NCBI GenBank assembly: GCA_040756995.1
Contig: JBFLYK010000019.1
Coordinates: forward strand, 1-64,000
DNA from: BP-133 sp040756995
GTDB lineage: Bacteria > Actinomycetota > Acidimicrobiia > IMCC26256 > BP-133
Direction: 5' to 3'
Length of the DNA: 64,000 nt
Shown here: positions 49,896 through 60,420 of the stretch, one piece after another
Numbering within the stretch: position 1 is the first letter of the stretch
How the letters are laid out: each line of letters opens with the position of its first letter
Notes under the pieces: generated by a model
The model's input: the letters and a program-made list of their open reading frames with translations, nothing else
Told to the model about the DNA's origin: nothing
Database searches by the model: none
Made by a program: the position numbers and the translations under genes

Positions 49896-50999
49896 GTGAA
49901 TGTACGACGTCTTGCTCCCTGGCTGGTTCTGATCGCCTGCCTCAGCGCTGCGGGAACCCCGGCCCTGGCCCGAGAAGGTGCAGGCCCCGCCGCGCCCGGA
50001 CGAGCCCAGCTGCAGCAGGACGTGAAGGAGTCCACAGCCCGCTACCGCAAGGCCAAGGCCACGCTCGACCGCCTCTCGGTCGAGATCGGCAAGCTCGAGC
50101 ATCGCCTGGCCGGTGTGGACGAGCAGCAGGCGGCGTTGCGGTCGATGGCCACGAAGGGCGCGGTCGCCCTGTACATGCACGACACCACGGCCGACTGGGC
50201 CGACGGCCTCGGCGACGGCGGAGACCACGTTCTGGAGGCGGCCCGGCGGGCCCGGCTCATCGGTGACGTCAACCAGCTGGCCGCCGCCGCCGTCCGCAAC
50301 CTGGCCGACTCCACCAAGCAGATCCAGGAGGATCGCCGCCGCCTGCGGGAGAAGCGCCAGGAGCAGGAGATCGCCCTGGCCCAGCTCGACGGCGAACGGC
50401 AGACGGCCGCCGGGCGCTTCTCGGCCTTCGTGGCCGCCGAGAAGGACGAGGCTCGCCAGCGGCGGGCGGCGGAGGCGGCCCAGCGCAAGGCCGAGGCGGA
50501 GGCTCGCGCCGCCCGGCGTAAGGCCGAGGCGGCCGCCCGGGCCGCCCAACGGACGAGCCGGGGGCAGGCCGTCGATCGGGACGGTGCGGCCGCCGACTTG
50601 CCCCTCGGGTTCGTCTGCCCCATGGCCGGCCCGTTCAAGTGGGGCGACGGTTGGGGGGCGGGCCGCGGCCACCGGGGCGTCGACCTGCTGGCCCCCCGGG
50701 GCTCCGAGCAGGTGGCGGTGGTACCGGGCACGTTCGAGACGAGGTTCTGGGGCGGCGGCGGGCTGACGCTCTTCCTGCGGGGCGACGACGGCCACACCTA
50801 CGTGTACATGCACCTCCTCCGGGTCGTCGGTGAACCAGGGCGCCACGTCGAACAGGGCGAGGTGATCGCCCTCACCGGCGCATCGGGCAACGCCAGCGCC
50901 TACCACCTGCACTTCGAGTTCCACCCCGGCGGAGGTGGCGCCGTCGACGCCTACCCGGTCGTGGCCAAGGCCTGCCCGCCAATGCCCCGGGATCATTAG
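49896..50999 (+). CDS. Secreted M23-family peptidase with coiled coil
   Basis: 367 aa predicted peptidoglycan endopeptidase or EnvC/NlpD-like activator. A signal peptide (LAPWLVLIACLSAAGTPALA) is followed by a long coiled coil (about 35-215) ending in a KAEAEARAARRKAEAAARAA-type stretch, then the LytM/M23 domain. Zinc ligands are His259 and Asp263 (HRGVD) and His339 in HLHFE (337-341), with His337 as the partner His, so the enzyme looks catalytically complete. It is adjacent to the Rpf-like gene in divergent orientation. Confidence 0.9.
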   Translation: MNVRRLAPWLVLIACLSAAGTPALAREGAGPAAPGRAQLQQDVKESTARYRKAKATLDRLSVEIGKLEHRLAGVDEQQAALRSMATKGAVALYMHDTTADWADGLGDGGDHVLEAARRARLIGDVNQLAAAAVRNLADSTKQIQEDRRRLREKRQEQEIALAQLDGERQTAAGRFSAFVAAEKDEARQRRAAEAAQRKAEAEARAARRKAEAAARAAQRTSRGQAVDRDGAAADLPLGFVCPMAGPFKWGDGWGAGRGHRGVDLLAPRGSEQVAVVPGTFETRFWGGGGLTLFLRGDDGHTYVYMHLLRVVGEPGRHVEQGEVIALTGASGNASAYHLHFEFHPGGGGAVDAYPVVAKACPPMPRDH

Positions 51000-51004
51000 C
51001 TCAC

Positions 51005-51020
51005 TACCATCAGCGGCGTG
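51005..51020 (+). promoter_or_regulatory. Leaderless-type -10 element for the PucR gene
   Basis: TACCAT (51005-51010) lies seven bases before the GTG at 51018, without Shine-Dalgarno. Confidence 0.4.
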
Positions 51021-52529
51021 CGCCTGACCCTCGCCGAGGTGGTGAGCGAGGAGGAGTTCGGGCTGGTGCTCCGCTCGGGGTCACCGGCGGCTCTGTCCCG
51101 GCCGGTGGTGGGCGCCGAGACGGTCGAGGCGGACCGGCCGGAGGAGCTGACGGCCCGGGACTACATCATGCTGACCACCGGCATCCGGCTCCGGGGCAAC
51201 CCGGCGCTGCAGCGCCAGCTGGTGATCGAGTCCGAGGCCCGGGGCGTGGCCGCCGTCGGGTTCGGGGTCGGGCTGGTGTTCCGGTCGACCCCCCGGGCTC
51301 TCCTCGAGGAGGCCCGGGCCCGGGACTTCCCGGTCTTCGAGGTGCCGTTCGAGGTGCCCTTCCGGGACATCATCGCCTTCATCAACCGGTCGTACCTGAG
51401 CGACGACTTCTCCTCGCTCAAGCGCACCGTGGCGCTGCAGAACACGCTCCTCGGCGCCATGGGCGAGAGCCGGCCGGAGGAGGCCCTCGTCGGCCGCCTG
51501 GCCACGATCGTTGGTGGCGCCGTCCTCTTCCGGCCGGGCGGCGCCGTGGTGGCCGACGCCGGAAGGGTGCCGGTGGCCGCCATCTGGGACCACATCGCCC
51601 GCCAGGGAGGTGGGCAGGAGGTCTTCCCGGTGGACGGGCTGGAGGTTTCCGCCTCGCCGATACTGGTTGAGGGTGCCTTGCGGTTCTGGCTGGCTCTCGC
51701 CGGGCCGCCCGGCGAGGTCACCTCCGTCCTGGCCGGCCCGGTGGTAGAGGTCGCCGAACGGCTGCTACGGCTCATCGATCTCGCCCACGAGGTGCGGATC
51801 ATGGAGGAGCGCGTCCGCCGGGGCGAGCTGCTCAACGACCTCCTGGACGAACAGCGGGCCCGGGAGGTCTCTCCGGAGCGGCTGGAGCTCTTCGGCGTCG
51901 CCAAGGGCCCCTGGCGGGTGGCCCTGCTGTCGGTCGGATCGGCCCAGGAGGAGGCGCTGCGCCTGATCGCCAACTCCGCCGCCTCGACCGGCACCCCGCA
52001 CCTCCTGGGCCTCCACCATGGCCGCGTGGCGCTGGTGGTCCAGGGCGGCGGTGAGTTGCTCGAGACCTGGACGGCCAACCTGGCCGCCGCCGGGCTCCCC
52101 GTCCGGGCCGCGCTCGGCCGGGCGGTCGAGACCCCGTCGCGTCTGGTCGACTCCCGCGGCGACGCCCGTCTGGCGCTCGACTTCCTGGACCGGACGGGCG
52201 CCCGGCCGGGCCGGGTGCTCCGCTTCGAGGACTTCGAGCTCATCGACGCCCTGCTCTCCTGCGCCGACCCGGGCGACCTGCGGGCCCGCGTCGACCTGGT
52301 GCTCGACCCGCTCCGGGACCATCCCCAACTCCTGGAGACGCTGGCCGCCTACCTGGCCGCCGAGCAGAACGTGAACACGGCCGCCGAGGCCCTCCACGTC
52401 CATCCCAACTCGCTGCGGTACCGGCTGGGCCGGGTGGAGGAGCTGCTCGGCCGGTCGCTGCGCAACCCGGCCACGATGGCCGACCTCTACGTGGCCCTCC
52501 GGGCCGAGACGCGCTTCGGGCCTTTGTAA
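51018..52529 (+). CDS. PucR-family transcriptional regulator
   Basis: 503 aa. An N-terminal PucR ligand domain (LTLAEVVSEEEFGLVLRSG, ARDYIMLTTGIRL, FEVPFRDI) is followed by a GGDEF-like central region and the C-terminal HTH (NTAAEALHVHPNSLRYRLGRVEELLG). This family usually activates nearby nitrogen-compound catabolic genes in response to the substrate. It lies directly upstream of an aminotransferase and the oxoprolinase/molybdenum hydroxylase cluster, which are its likely targets. Confidence 0.92.
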   Translation: MRLTLAEVVSEEEFGLVLRSGSPAALSRPVVGAETVEADRPEELTARDYIMLTTGIRLRGNPALQRQLVIESEARGVAAVGFGVGLVFRSTPRALLEEARARDFPVFEVPFEVPFRDIIAFINRSYLSDDFSSLKRTVALQNTLLGAMGESRPEEALVGRLATIVGGAVLFRPGGAVVADAGRVPVAAIWDHIARQGGGQEVFPVDGLEVSASPILVEGALRFWLALAGPPGEVTSVLAGPVVEVAERLLRLIDLAHEVRIMEERVRRGELLNDLLDEQRAREVSPERLELFGVAKGPWRVALLSVGSAQEEALRLIANSAASTGTPHLLGLHHGRVALVVQGGGELLETWTANLAAAGLPVRAALGRAVETPSRLVDSRGDARLALDFLDRTGARPGRVLRFEDFELIDALLSCADPGDLRARVDLVLDPLRDHPQLLETLAAYLAAEQNVNTAAEALHVHPNSLRYRLGRVEELLGRSLRNPATMADLYVALRAETRFGPL

Positions 52530-52596
52530 AAAACCCAAACCGGCCGACCCACGTCTTCGCCGCGCACTATTTCCAGCCCGTTTGGCCGGTCCGAAA

Positions 52597-53862
52597 ATGC
52601 CCGTCGTGAGCCACGTCTCCGACGTCTGGTTCCGCGTCACCGATCTCGAGGTTGCCTCGGGGCGGGGGTGCGTGATCACGACCACCACAGGCGACAATTA
52701 CCTCGATTTCACCAGCGGCATCGCGGTCACAGCGACCGGTCACTGCCACCCGAAGGTCGTGGCCGCCATCGCGGCACAGGCCGAGCGGTTCATCCACGCC
52801 CAGGTCAACGTGTACCGCCACGACCTGCTGGAGCCACTCGGGGCCCGGCTGGCCGAGGTCTGTCCCGAGCCGATCGACACCTTCTTCTTCGCCAACTCCG
52901 GCTCGGAAGCCACCGAGGGGGCGGTGAAGCTGGCCAAGCAGGTGACCGGCCGGCCCAACATCATCGTCTTCACGGGCAGCTTCCACGGCCGCACCCATCT
53001 GACGATGGCGATGACCACGTCGAAGACGGCCTACCGGGCCGGCCACGCGCCGCTCCCGTCCGGCATCTTCGTGGCTCCGTTCCCGTCGGCCCTCGACTTC
53101 GGCGGCGATGCCGAGGCCGCCTCGGCCGCCTGCCTGGCTCACGTCCGTCACCTCCTGGCCAGTCAGACGGCCCCGGCAGAGACAGCGGCGGTGGTCATCG
53201 AGCCCGTCCTCGGCGAGGGTGGCTACGTCCCGGCCCCCGGCTCGTTCCTGCGCGGCTTGGCCGAACTGTGCGCCGAGCACGGCATCCTGTTCGTGGCTGA
53301 CGAAGTGCAGACGGGATTCGGCCGCACCGGGAAGATGTTCGCCGTCGAGCACCACGGCGTGCGACCCGACGTCATGGTGCTGGCCAAGGGGCTCGGGTCC
53401 GGTTTCCCGATCTCGGCCATCGGAGCCTCCGCCGAGCTCATGGGCCGTTGGCCCCGGGGCAGCCACGGCGGAACCTACGGCGGCAACCCGATCGGTTGCG
53501 CCGCGGCGCTGGCCACGCTCGACGTCATCACCGAGGACGGTTTCCTCGACAACGTGGCCGCCCGCGGGCGTCAGCTGGCCTCCGGGCTGGCCGAGATGGC
53601 CCAGGCCGATCCCGGGTTGGCCGAGGTGCGGTCACTGGGCCTGATGGTGGCGGCGGAGTTCCGCTCGCCGGAGACCGGGCTCCCCGACACGGCGAGGGTG
53701 GCCGCCATCCTCGGTCATTGCCTCAACGACGGGTACCTGATCCTGATGAGTGCCGGGACGTACTCGCAGGTCGTGCGGTTCATGCCGCCACTGGTGGTGT
53801 CGGAGGCCGAGATCGACGAAGGGTTAGGGGTGTTCGAGAAGGCGCTCAAGGCAACACGTTGA
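52597..53862 (+). CDS. Class III PLP aminotransferase (4-aminobutyrate transaminase-like)
   Basis: 421 aa. Fold type I omega-aminotransferase: FANSGSEATEGAVKLAKQ and GSFHGRTH bind PLP phosphate, ADEVQTGFGRTG supplies the cofactor Asp, and the Schiff-base Lys is in VLAKGLGSGFP. Closest by eye to GABA or other omega-amino acid transaminases. No Shine-Dalgarno precedes the ATG. A TTG five codons earlier (52582) is possible. It follows the PucR gene by 67 bp and precedes the hydroxylase by 235 bp. Confidence 0.9.
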   Translation: MPVVSHVSDVWFRVTDLEVASGRGCVITTTTGDNYLDFTSGIAVTATGHCHPKVVAAIAAQAERFIHAQVNVYRHDLLEPLGARLAEVCPEPIDTFFFANSGSEATEGAVKLAKQVTGRPNIIVFTGSFHGRTHLTMAMTTSKTAYRAGHAPLPSGIFVAPFPSALDFGGDAEAASAACLAHVRHLLASQTAPAETAAVVIEPVLGEGGYVPAPGSFLRGLAELCAEHGILFVADEVQTGFGRTGKMFAVEHHGVRPDVMVLAKGLGSGFPISAIGASAELMGRWPRGSHGGTYGGNPIGCAAALATLDVITEDGFLDNVAARGRQLASGLAEMAQADPGLAEVRSLGLMVAAEFRSPETGLPDTARVAAILGHCLNDGYLILMSAGTYSQVVRFMPPLVVSEAEIDEGLGVFEKALKATR

Positions 53863-54097
53863 AGCAGACGCAGGTTGAAACCGTGGCGGGGGAGATCCAT
53901 GAGTGTCCGCTGTACAGGCCGGCTCACCAGCCTTTACGTAGCCTGAACAGGGCAAGTAAATTCGGCCTGTCAGGATCGGGCGAGCATATACACAAGTGCG
54001 CTTTACCGGCCGGGAGGCCGACGGAGCGCTGGCAACGGACTAAGCGCGCAGAACCGCGATTCGCGACGATGCGAGCGCAATCGATGGGGGGGGATCC
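53863..54097. other. 235-bp gap before the molybdenum hydroxylase genes
   Basis: AT-richer than the flanks. A TATACA at 53987-53992 could be a -10 but no good -35 stands at the right distance. GCCTGAACAGGGC (near 53941) and GGCCTGTCAGG (near 53964) give small dyads. A run of eight G ends just before the GATCC ahead of the GTG start. No coding sequence is seen. Confidence 0.4.
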
Positions 54098-56542
54098 GTG
54101 ACACGATCGGATAGCTGGTCTCATGGCGCGGGCGCCGAGCAGCCAGAACCGAGCGAGCAGCCTGAACCGACAGGGCTAAACAAGCCCACGGACCGACGCC
54201 GCTTCCTCGGCTTCCTGGTCGCCGGCCCCACGGTGGCCGCGGCCGCTTGGGTGACCCGCGGCTCTTCGACGACGACCGCCAACGCGACACCAGTGGACCA
54301 GGGCGGCGCGGCGGGCGGCCAGAAGGGTGTCGCCGGGGGCGATGGTGTCCGGCCCACGCCGGCCACCCCGCAGGGCACCGACTACTACGACCTCGAGGAC
54401 TTTCTCACCGACCTCGCCTACCCGACGACGCATCTCGTCAAGGTCGAGGTGAACTCCGACGGCACGGTCTCCTATGCCCTTCCCCGCGCCGAGGTGGGCC
54501 AGGGCATCACCACGGCGATCGGCATGCTCATCGCCGAGGAGATGGACCTCCCCCTGGAGAAGGTCAAGGTCCCGCTGTCGGACGCCCGGCCCGAGCTCAT
54601 GTTCAACATGTTCACCGGCGGGTCCAACACCATTAATTCCCTGTACTACCCCGTGCGGACCGCGGCGGCGGCGGCGAAGCAGGCGCTGGCCGAGGCCGCT
54701 GCCGCCCAGCTCGGTTACGGGACCGACCAGATCACGTCCAGGGCGGGCCAGTTCCACGCCCCGAACGGCAAGCGCGTGTCCTACGGGGAGCTGGCCGCCA
54801 AGGCTGCTGTCTCGGAGGCGAAACCCGTATCGGTCGAACTCAAGGCCGAATCGGCCTTCACCCTCGTCGGGAAGCCCACCAAGCGGGTCGACGCCCTGGA
54901 CGCCGTCACCGGCCGCAAGCAGTTCGCCATGGATCTCAACGTCCCCGACGCCAAGCCCTGCATGGTCTGCCGGCCGCCCACGATCAACGGCAAGGTCGGC
55001 AAGGTCCACAATCTCGAGGAAGTCAAGGCGATGCCCGGCATCACCGATGTCGTGCCCATCTCCTCCGGCATCGCGGTACGGGGCGAGACGTTCGGCCAGT
55101 GCATCGACGCGGTCAACGCCCTCAAGGTGGACTGGGGCCCGGGGCCCAAGGACGCCGAGTCGGACGAGACGGTCCTGAAGGGCCTGAAGGCGGCGGCGGA
55201 GGAGATGCAGCTGCAGCCGGGGCCGGGGCAGGAGGTGGTCGAGGCCGAGTTCGCCTTCGCCTTCGCCACGCACAGTCCCTTGGAGCCCAACACCGCCATC
55301 GCCGACGTCAAGGCCGACCGGGCCGAGGTCTGGTCCACGCTGAAGATCCCGATCGCCGCCCAGAAGGAGATCGCCAAGCTGGTCGGCCTGGAGATGGAGA
55401 AGGTGACGGTCCACGTGACCACCGGCGGCGGCTCGTTCGGACGCCGGCTGTTCTACGACGCGGCGCTCGAGGCCGCCGAGGCCTCGAAGAAGATGGGCAA
55501 GCCCGTCAAGCTGATGTGGCACCGGGCCGACAACGTCCGCCACGGTCGGGCCCACCCGATGGCCCTCTCCAGGATGCGGGCCGTCGTGAGCCCGGAGACC
55601 GTGGTGGGCTACGAGCAGCAGCTCGTCAGCGTGCGCAATGACCTCAGTCACGGTCTGGGCGACATCTTCACGCCCGAGCGGGCGCCGTCGACCAGCGGGG
55701 AGGGCACGTCGAAGTTCCTGTTCGACACGACCCAGCGCTCGCCCTACAACTTCGGCAACACCCGGCAGTACCTGGCCCGTGAGACCCATGCGGCGATCGA
55801 GGACCACCAGCCGGGCTTCGGGTTCAACACCGGCAGCATGCGCAGCGTCTACTCGCAGCAGGTCTGCACGGCCCAGGAGCTTTTCGTCGACATGCTGGCG
55901 GCCAAGTTCAACATGGACCGGCTGGAGTTCCGCCACAAGTTCGGCAAGCTCGACAAGATCCGCACGGTGCTGGACAAGCTCCGGGACGCTTGGGACCCGA
56001 ACCTGGCGCCGGGTACCGGTATCGGCCAGGGTGTCGCCGTCTGGCTGGAGCACAAGCAGGTGACGGCCTGCCTGGTGCAGCTCGACTGCCGGCCCGAGAC
56101 CGTGAATCGCAAGGTCTACAACGCCCGCACCGGCCCTCGTGTCATCCGGGCGGTGTACGCCACGATCCCGGGGAAGGTCGTCGTCAACCCGCTGGGAATG
56201 GAAGCCCAGATCCAGGGCGGATTCCTGGACGGGGTGGCGTACGCCCTGACGGCCAGCATGCACCTCGTGGACGGGCACTACCAGGAGGCCAGCTGGGACA
56301 ACTACGCCTACACCCGGCAGTGGAACGTGCCTCTCAACAAGCTCGAGGTGCACATCCTGCCGCCCGATCCGAACGAGAAGCCGGCCGGCCAAGGCGAAAC
56401 GGCGGTCCCGGTGTCGAGGGCGGCCACCGCCTGTGCCTACGCCCACGCCATGGGACAGGCGCCCAGCCTCTGGCCGGTGGCGCACACGAAACCGCTGCAC
56501 TTCAAGCCGTATCCGACCGTACCGCCGCTCCCGACGTACTGA
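54098..56542 (+). CDS. Molybdenum hydroxylase large subunit (isoquinoline 1-oxidoreductase beta-type), Tat-exported
   Basis: 814 aa molybdopterin-binding subunit of the xanthine oxidase family, IorB-like. A twin-arginine signal (DRRRFLGF, residues 32-39, then a hydrophobic stretch) predicts Tat export or, as in IorB proteins, membrane/periplasm location. Cofactor segments include PRAEVGQGITTAI, TTGGGSFGRRLFYDA, and near the C-terminus GQGETAVPV, whose Glu fits the catalytic Glu position. No FAD-binding medium subunit is encoded nearby, consistent with a two-subunit enzyme using an electron acceptor such as a cytochrome. GTG start without a clear Shine-Dalgarno. Confidence 0.87.
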   Translation: MTRSDSWSHGAGAEQPEPSEQPEPTGLNKPTDRRRFLGFLVAGPTVAAAAWVTRGSSTTTANATPVDQGGAAGGQKGVAGGDGVRPTPATPQGTDYYDLEDFLTDLAYPTTHLVKVEVNSDGTVSYALPRAEVGQGITTAIGMLIAEEMDLPLEKVKVPLSDARPELMFNMFTGGSNTINSLYYPVRTAAAAAKQALAEAAAAQLGYGTDQITSRAGQFHAPNGKRVSYGELAAKAAVSEAKPVSVELKAESAFTLVGKPTKRVDALDAVTGRKQFAMDLNVPDAKPCMVCRPPTINGKVGKVHNLEEVKAMPGITDVVPISSGIAVRGETFGQCIDAVNALKVDWGPGPKDAESDETVLKGLKAAAEEMQLQPGPGQEVVEAEFAFAFATHSPLEPNTAIADVKADRAEVWSTLKIPIAAQKEIAKLVGLEMEKVTVHVTTGGGSFGRRLFYDAALEAAEASKKMGKPVKLMWHRADNVRHGRAHPMALSRMRAVVSPETVVGYEQQLVSVRNDLSHGLGDIFTPERAPSTSGEGTSKFLFDTTQRSPYNFGNTRQYLARETHAAIEDHQPGFGFNTGSMRSVYSQQVCTAQELFVDMLAAKFNMDRLEFRHKFGKLDKIRTVLDKLRDAWDPNLAPGTGIGQGVAVWLEHKQVTACLVQLDCRPETVNRKVYNARTGPRVIRAVYATIPGKVVVNPLGMEAQIQGGFLDGVAYALTASMHLVDGHYQEASWDNYAYTRQWNVPLNKLEVHILPPDPNEKPAGQGETAVPVSRAATACAYAHAMGQAPSLWPVAHTKPLHFKPYPTVPPLPTY

Positions 56543-56552
56543 GGAGATTGAG

Positions 56553-57029
56553 ATGCCCCAATACACCTTCCGTCTCAACGGCGAGCCGGTCACCGTGGAC
56601 GTCGACGACAACGTGCGGCTGCTCTGGGTCATCCGCGATGTGCTCGGCGTCACCGGGCCCAAGTACGGATGCGGCATCGCTGTTTGCAAGGCCTGCACCT
56701 GCCACCTCAACGGCCAGGCGTTCAACCCCTGCTCGGTCCCGATCAGGGACATCAAGCCCGACGACGAAATCACCACCATCGAAGGCCTCCCGGCCACGGT
56801 CGGCCAACCTCTGCACCCCATGCAGGAGGCGTGGCTCGAGTACGACGTCGCCCAGTGCGGCTACTGCCAGCCCGGCCAGATCATGGCGGCCGTGTCCAAG
56901 GTCAACGAGCTGCGGAAGAAGGGCCGGGAGATCACCGAGGCCGACCTCGACGAGATCCGCAACGTCTGCCGCTGCGGCACCTACTTCCGCATCCGCGAGG
57001 CCATCATGAGCGGCGCCAAGAAGATGTGA
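56553..57029 (+). CDS. [2Fe-2S] subunit of the molybdenum hydroxylase (IorA-like)
   Basis: 158 aa. A plant-type [2Fe-2S] cluster is bound by Cys40, Cys45, Cys48 and Cys60 (GCGIAVCKACTC). The second, C-terminal cluster is bound by CGYCQPGQI and CRCGTY. This is the small subunit for the preceding gene. GAGGAG directly overlaps the end of that gene and stands six bases before the ATG, so the two are cotranslated. Confidence 0.93.
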   Translation: MPQYTFRLNGEPVTVDVDDNVRLLWVIRDVLGVTGPKYGCGIAVCKACTCHLNGQAFNPCSVPIRDIKPDDEITTIEGLPATVGQPLHPMQEAWLEYDVAQCGYCQPGQIMAAVSKVNELRKKGREITEADLDEIRNVCRCGTYFRIREAIMSGAKKM

Positions 57030-57068
57030 GTGATCGCCCGCTCTCGGCGCGGCGGTACTCGGATTCGC

Positions 57069-57102
57069 GGCCCCGGCCGGCACAGGCGTGCCTGCCGGGG
57101 CC
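57069..57102 (+). repeat. Strong hairpin between the hydroxylase and pxpA genes
   Basis: GGCCCCGGCCGGCAC and GTGCCTGCCGGGGCC pair over 15 positions with one mismatch around loop AGGC. It lies in the 101-bp gap without T-tract. Either an attenuating terminator or an mRNA stabiliser that sets different levels of the two halves of the operon. Confidence 0.6.
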
Positions 57103-57130
57103 GTCGCTCAGACGGAGAGGAGCAGCACGC

Positions 57131-57856
57131 ATGAGAGTCGAGATCAACTGCGACATGGGCGAGGCCTTCGGCTTGTATCGCATGGGGGACGATGAGGCGA
57201 TCATGCCCTACGTCACCGCGGCGAACGTCGCCTGCGGATTCCATGCCTCCGACCCGGTGGTCATGCGGAACACGGTCCGCCTGGCCAAGAAGCACGGGGT
57301 GAAGGTGGGGGCGCACCCCGCCTACCCGGACCTGCAGGGATTCGGGCGCCGGGAGATGAAGATGGATCCCGCCGAGCTCAGCGCCTGCATCACCTATCAG
57401 ATCGGGGCGCTCAAGGCCTTCCTGGAGGCCGAAGGGATGCCGCTCAACCACGTCAAGCCTCATGGCGCTCTCTACGGTGTCGCCGCTCGGGACGAAGCCG
57501 TGGCCAACGCCATCGCCGACGCCGTCGAGCCGTTCGGGGTCCCCCTGTACGGCATGGCGAACACCCTCCACGAGCAGGTGTGGACGGGCCGGGGGCTCGG
57601 GTTCGTGGCCGAGTTCTTCACCGATCTCGATTACGGCGACGACGGGTCGCTGATCATCACCCGGGTGCACGAGGCGAAGAACCCGGAAGAGGTCGTGGAG
57701 CGGACTCTGCGGGCGGTCACCGAAGGCAAGGCCAAGTCGATCAACGGATCGGAGATCCCGATGCGGGCGGACTCGGTGTGTGTGCACTCCGATACACCGG
57801 GCGCCGTCGAACTGGCGGTCGCCGTCCACGCCGCCCTGAAGCCCTACCTCAACTAG
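57131..57856 (+). CDS. pxpA: 5-oxoprolinase subunit A-like protein (LamB/YcsF family)
   Basis: 241 aa. The family signature INCDMGEAFG at the start, then NVACGFHASDP, HGVKVGAHPAYPDLQGFGRR and HVKPHGALYG are intact. In PxpABC this subunit hydrolyses the activated lactam. GAGAGGAG lies eight bases before the ATG. It opens the pxpA / biotin carrier / biotin carboxylase / pxpB / pxpC operon. A second copy is on the minus strand at 62.6 kb. Confidence 0.92.
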   Translation: MRVEINCDMGEAFGLYRMGDDEAIMPYVTAANVACGFHASDPVVMRNTVRLAKKHGVKVGAHPAYPDLQGFGRREMKMDPAELSACITYQIGALKAFLEAEGMPLNHVKPHGALYGVAARDEAVANAIADAVEPFGVPLYGMANTLHEQVWTGRGLGFVAEFFTDLDYGDDGSLIITRVHEAKNPEEVVERTLRAVTEGKAKSINGSEIPMRADSVCVHSDTPGAVELAVAVHAALKPYLN

Positions 57857-57908
57857 CCACAGCCCGCTTAGGATCGCGGCCGGATCGCATCAAGAAGGGA
57901 CTGAGAAC

Positions 57909-58153
57909 ATGGCGCGCCACGAGGTCATCTCGCCGATACCCGGCACCTTGTACCGGCGACCCGACCCGGCCAGCGAACCGTTCGTCGTGGAAGGCCAGGC
58001 GGTGACGGCGGAGGACACCGTCTGCCTCATCGAGGTCATGAAGAACTTCCATCCGGTCAATGCCGGCGTGACCGGGACGCTGGTCGAGTTCCTGGTCGAG
58101 ACGGAGGACGTTGTGGGCCCCGGCCAGCCCATCGCCGTCATCGAAGACGGCGC

Positions 58154-58157
<4 letters not shown>
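57909..58157 (+). CDS. Biotin carboxyl carrier protein, short form
   Basis: 82 aa, a bare biotinyl domain without the long Pro/Ala linker of housekeeping AccB. The biotinylated Lys is Lys45 in IEVMKNF, a variant of the EAMKM motif. Its stop overlaps the biotin carboxylase start (ATGA). Its placement inside the pxp operon suggests service to a dedicated carboxylase or lactamase complex, not fatty-acid synthesis. Confidence 0.9.
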
Positions 58158-59515
<1,358 letters not shown>

Positions 59516-59517
59516 CG

Positions 59518-60420
59518 ATGACCACCACCGCCGAAAGCGTTCGAGGGACGAGATACAGCTGGGGCGGCGACGACCACATCTTCGTGGAACTCGACGAGGA
59601 GATGAGCCTTCAGAAGAACTTCCAGGTGATGGCGATCACCCGGAAGCTGCGGGAGCAGAACCTGGAGGGTGTGTTCGACATCTGCCCGGCGAATGCGTCG
59701 TACCAGGTCCGCTACGACCCCGACGTCATCGATCCCCACGCTCTGGTCGACCGGCTCCGCCGCCTCGACGACGAGGTCGGCGACGCCCACGACCTGACGC
59801 TGTCGACGCGGATCGTCGAGATCCCGGTCTTCTACCAGGATCCCTGGACGCACGAGACGCAGATGAAGTTCCGGGACCGGCATCAGAATCCCGACGGGAC
59901 CGACATCGAGTTCGCCGCCCGGGTCAACGGCCTGTCGGGGCCGGAGGCGTTCGTCGAGGCGCACTCCGGCTCGCCGTGGTTCGCCTCGATGGTCGGCTTC
60001 GTGGCGGGACTGCCGTTCCTCTTCCAGATGGTCCCCCGGGAACGGCAACTCGAAGTGCCGAAGTACCTCCGGCCCCGGACCGACACGCCGGCCCTCACCA
60101 TCGGTCACGGCGGCTGCTTCGGCTGCATCTACTCCGTCCGGGGAGCGGGTGGTTACCAGATGTTCGGCATCACACCGGCGCCGATCTACGACCCGACCCA
60201 GCAGCTCCCCGACTTCCGCGACTTCGTCTGCTTCTTCCGGCCCGGCGACATCGTGAAGTTCACGGCCATCGACCGGGCGGGCTACGACGAGATCCGGGCC
60301 GAGGTGGAAGCCGGGCGCTACCGCATCCGGCAGCGACCGGTCGAGTTCAGCCTCCAGGCCCTGCTCGACGATCCGGACGGCTACAACGCCACACTCTTGG
60401 AGGTGCTCCGTGCCGATTGA
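59518..60420 (+). CDS. pxpB: 5-oxoprolinase subunit B-like protein (KipI family)
   Basis: 300 aa. KipI/DUF213 domain: QVMAITRKLREQ, DICPANASYQVRYDP, and GCFGCIYSVRGAGGYQMFG in the cyclophilin-like half, ending RPVEFSLQALL. The N-terminal part is longer than in E. coli PxpB. The ATG at 59518 is six bases from GGGAGG. An ATG two codons earlier overlaps the biotin carboxylase stop. It overlaps pxpC by 11 bases. Confidence 0.9.
   Translation: MTTTAESVRGTRYSWGGDDHIFVELDEEMSLQKNFQVMAITRKLREQNLEGVFDICPANASYQVRYDPDVIDPHALVDRLRRLDDEVGDAHDLTLSTRIVEIPVFYQDPWTHETQMKFRDRHQNPDGTDIEFAARVNGLSGPEAFVEAHSGSPWFASMVGFVAGLPFLFQMVPRERQLEVPKYLRPRTDTPALTIGHGGCFGCIYSVRGAGGYQMFGITPAPIYDPTQQLPDFRDFVCFFRPGDIVKFTAIDRAGYDEIRAEVEAGRYRIRQRPVEFSLQALLDDPDGYNATLLEVLRAD

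Noticed and set aside
49539..50996. 485-codon minus-strand frame and the 49514-50266 plus-strand frame around the Rpf/M23 gap
   Set aside because: Both run through real genes in other frames, and their portions inside the gap show no family resemblance or ribosome-binding site.
54176..56821. 881-codon minus-strand frame opposite the molybdenum hydroxylase
   Set aside because: Shadow of a gene with recognisable molybdenum hydroxylase motifs. It shows no motifs of its own.
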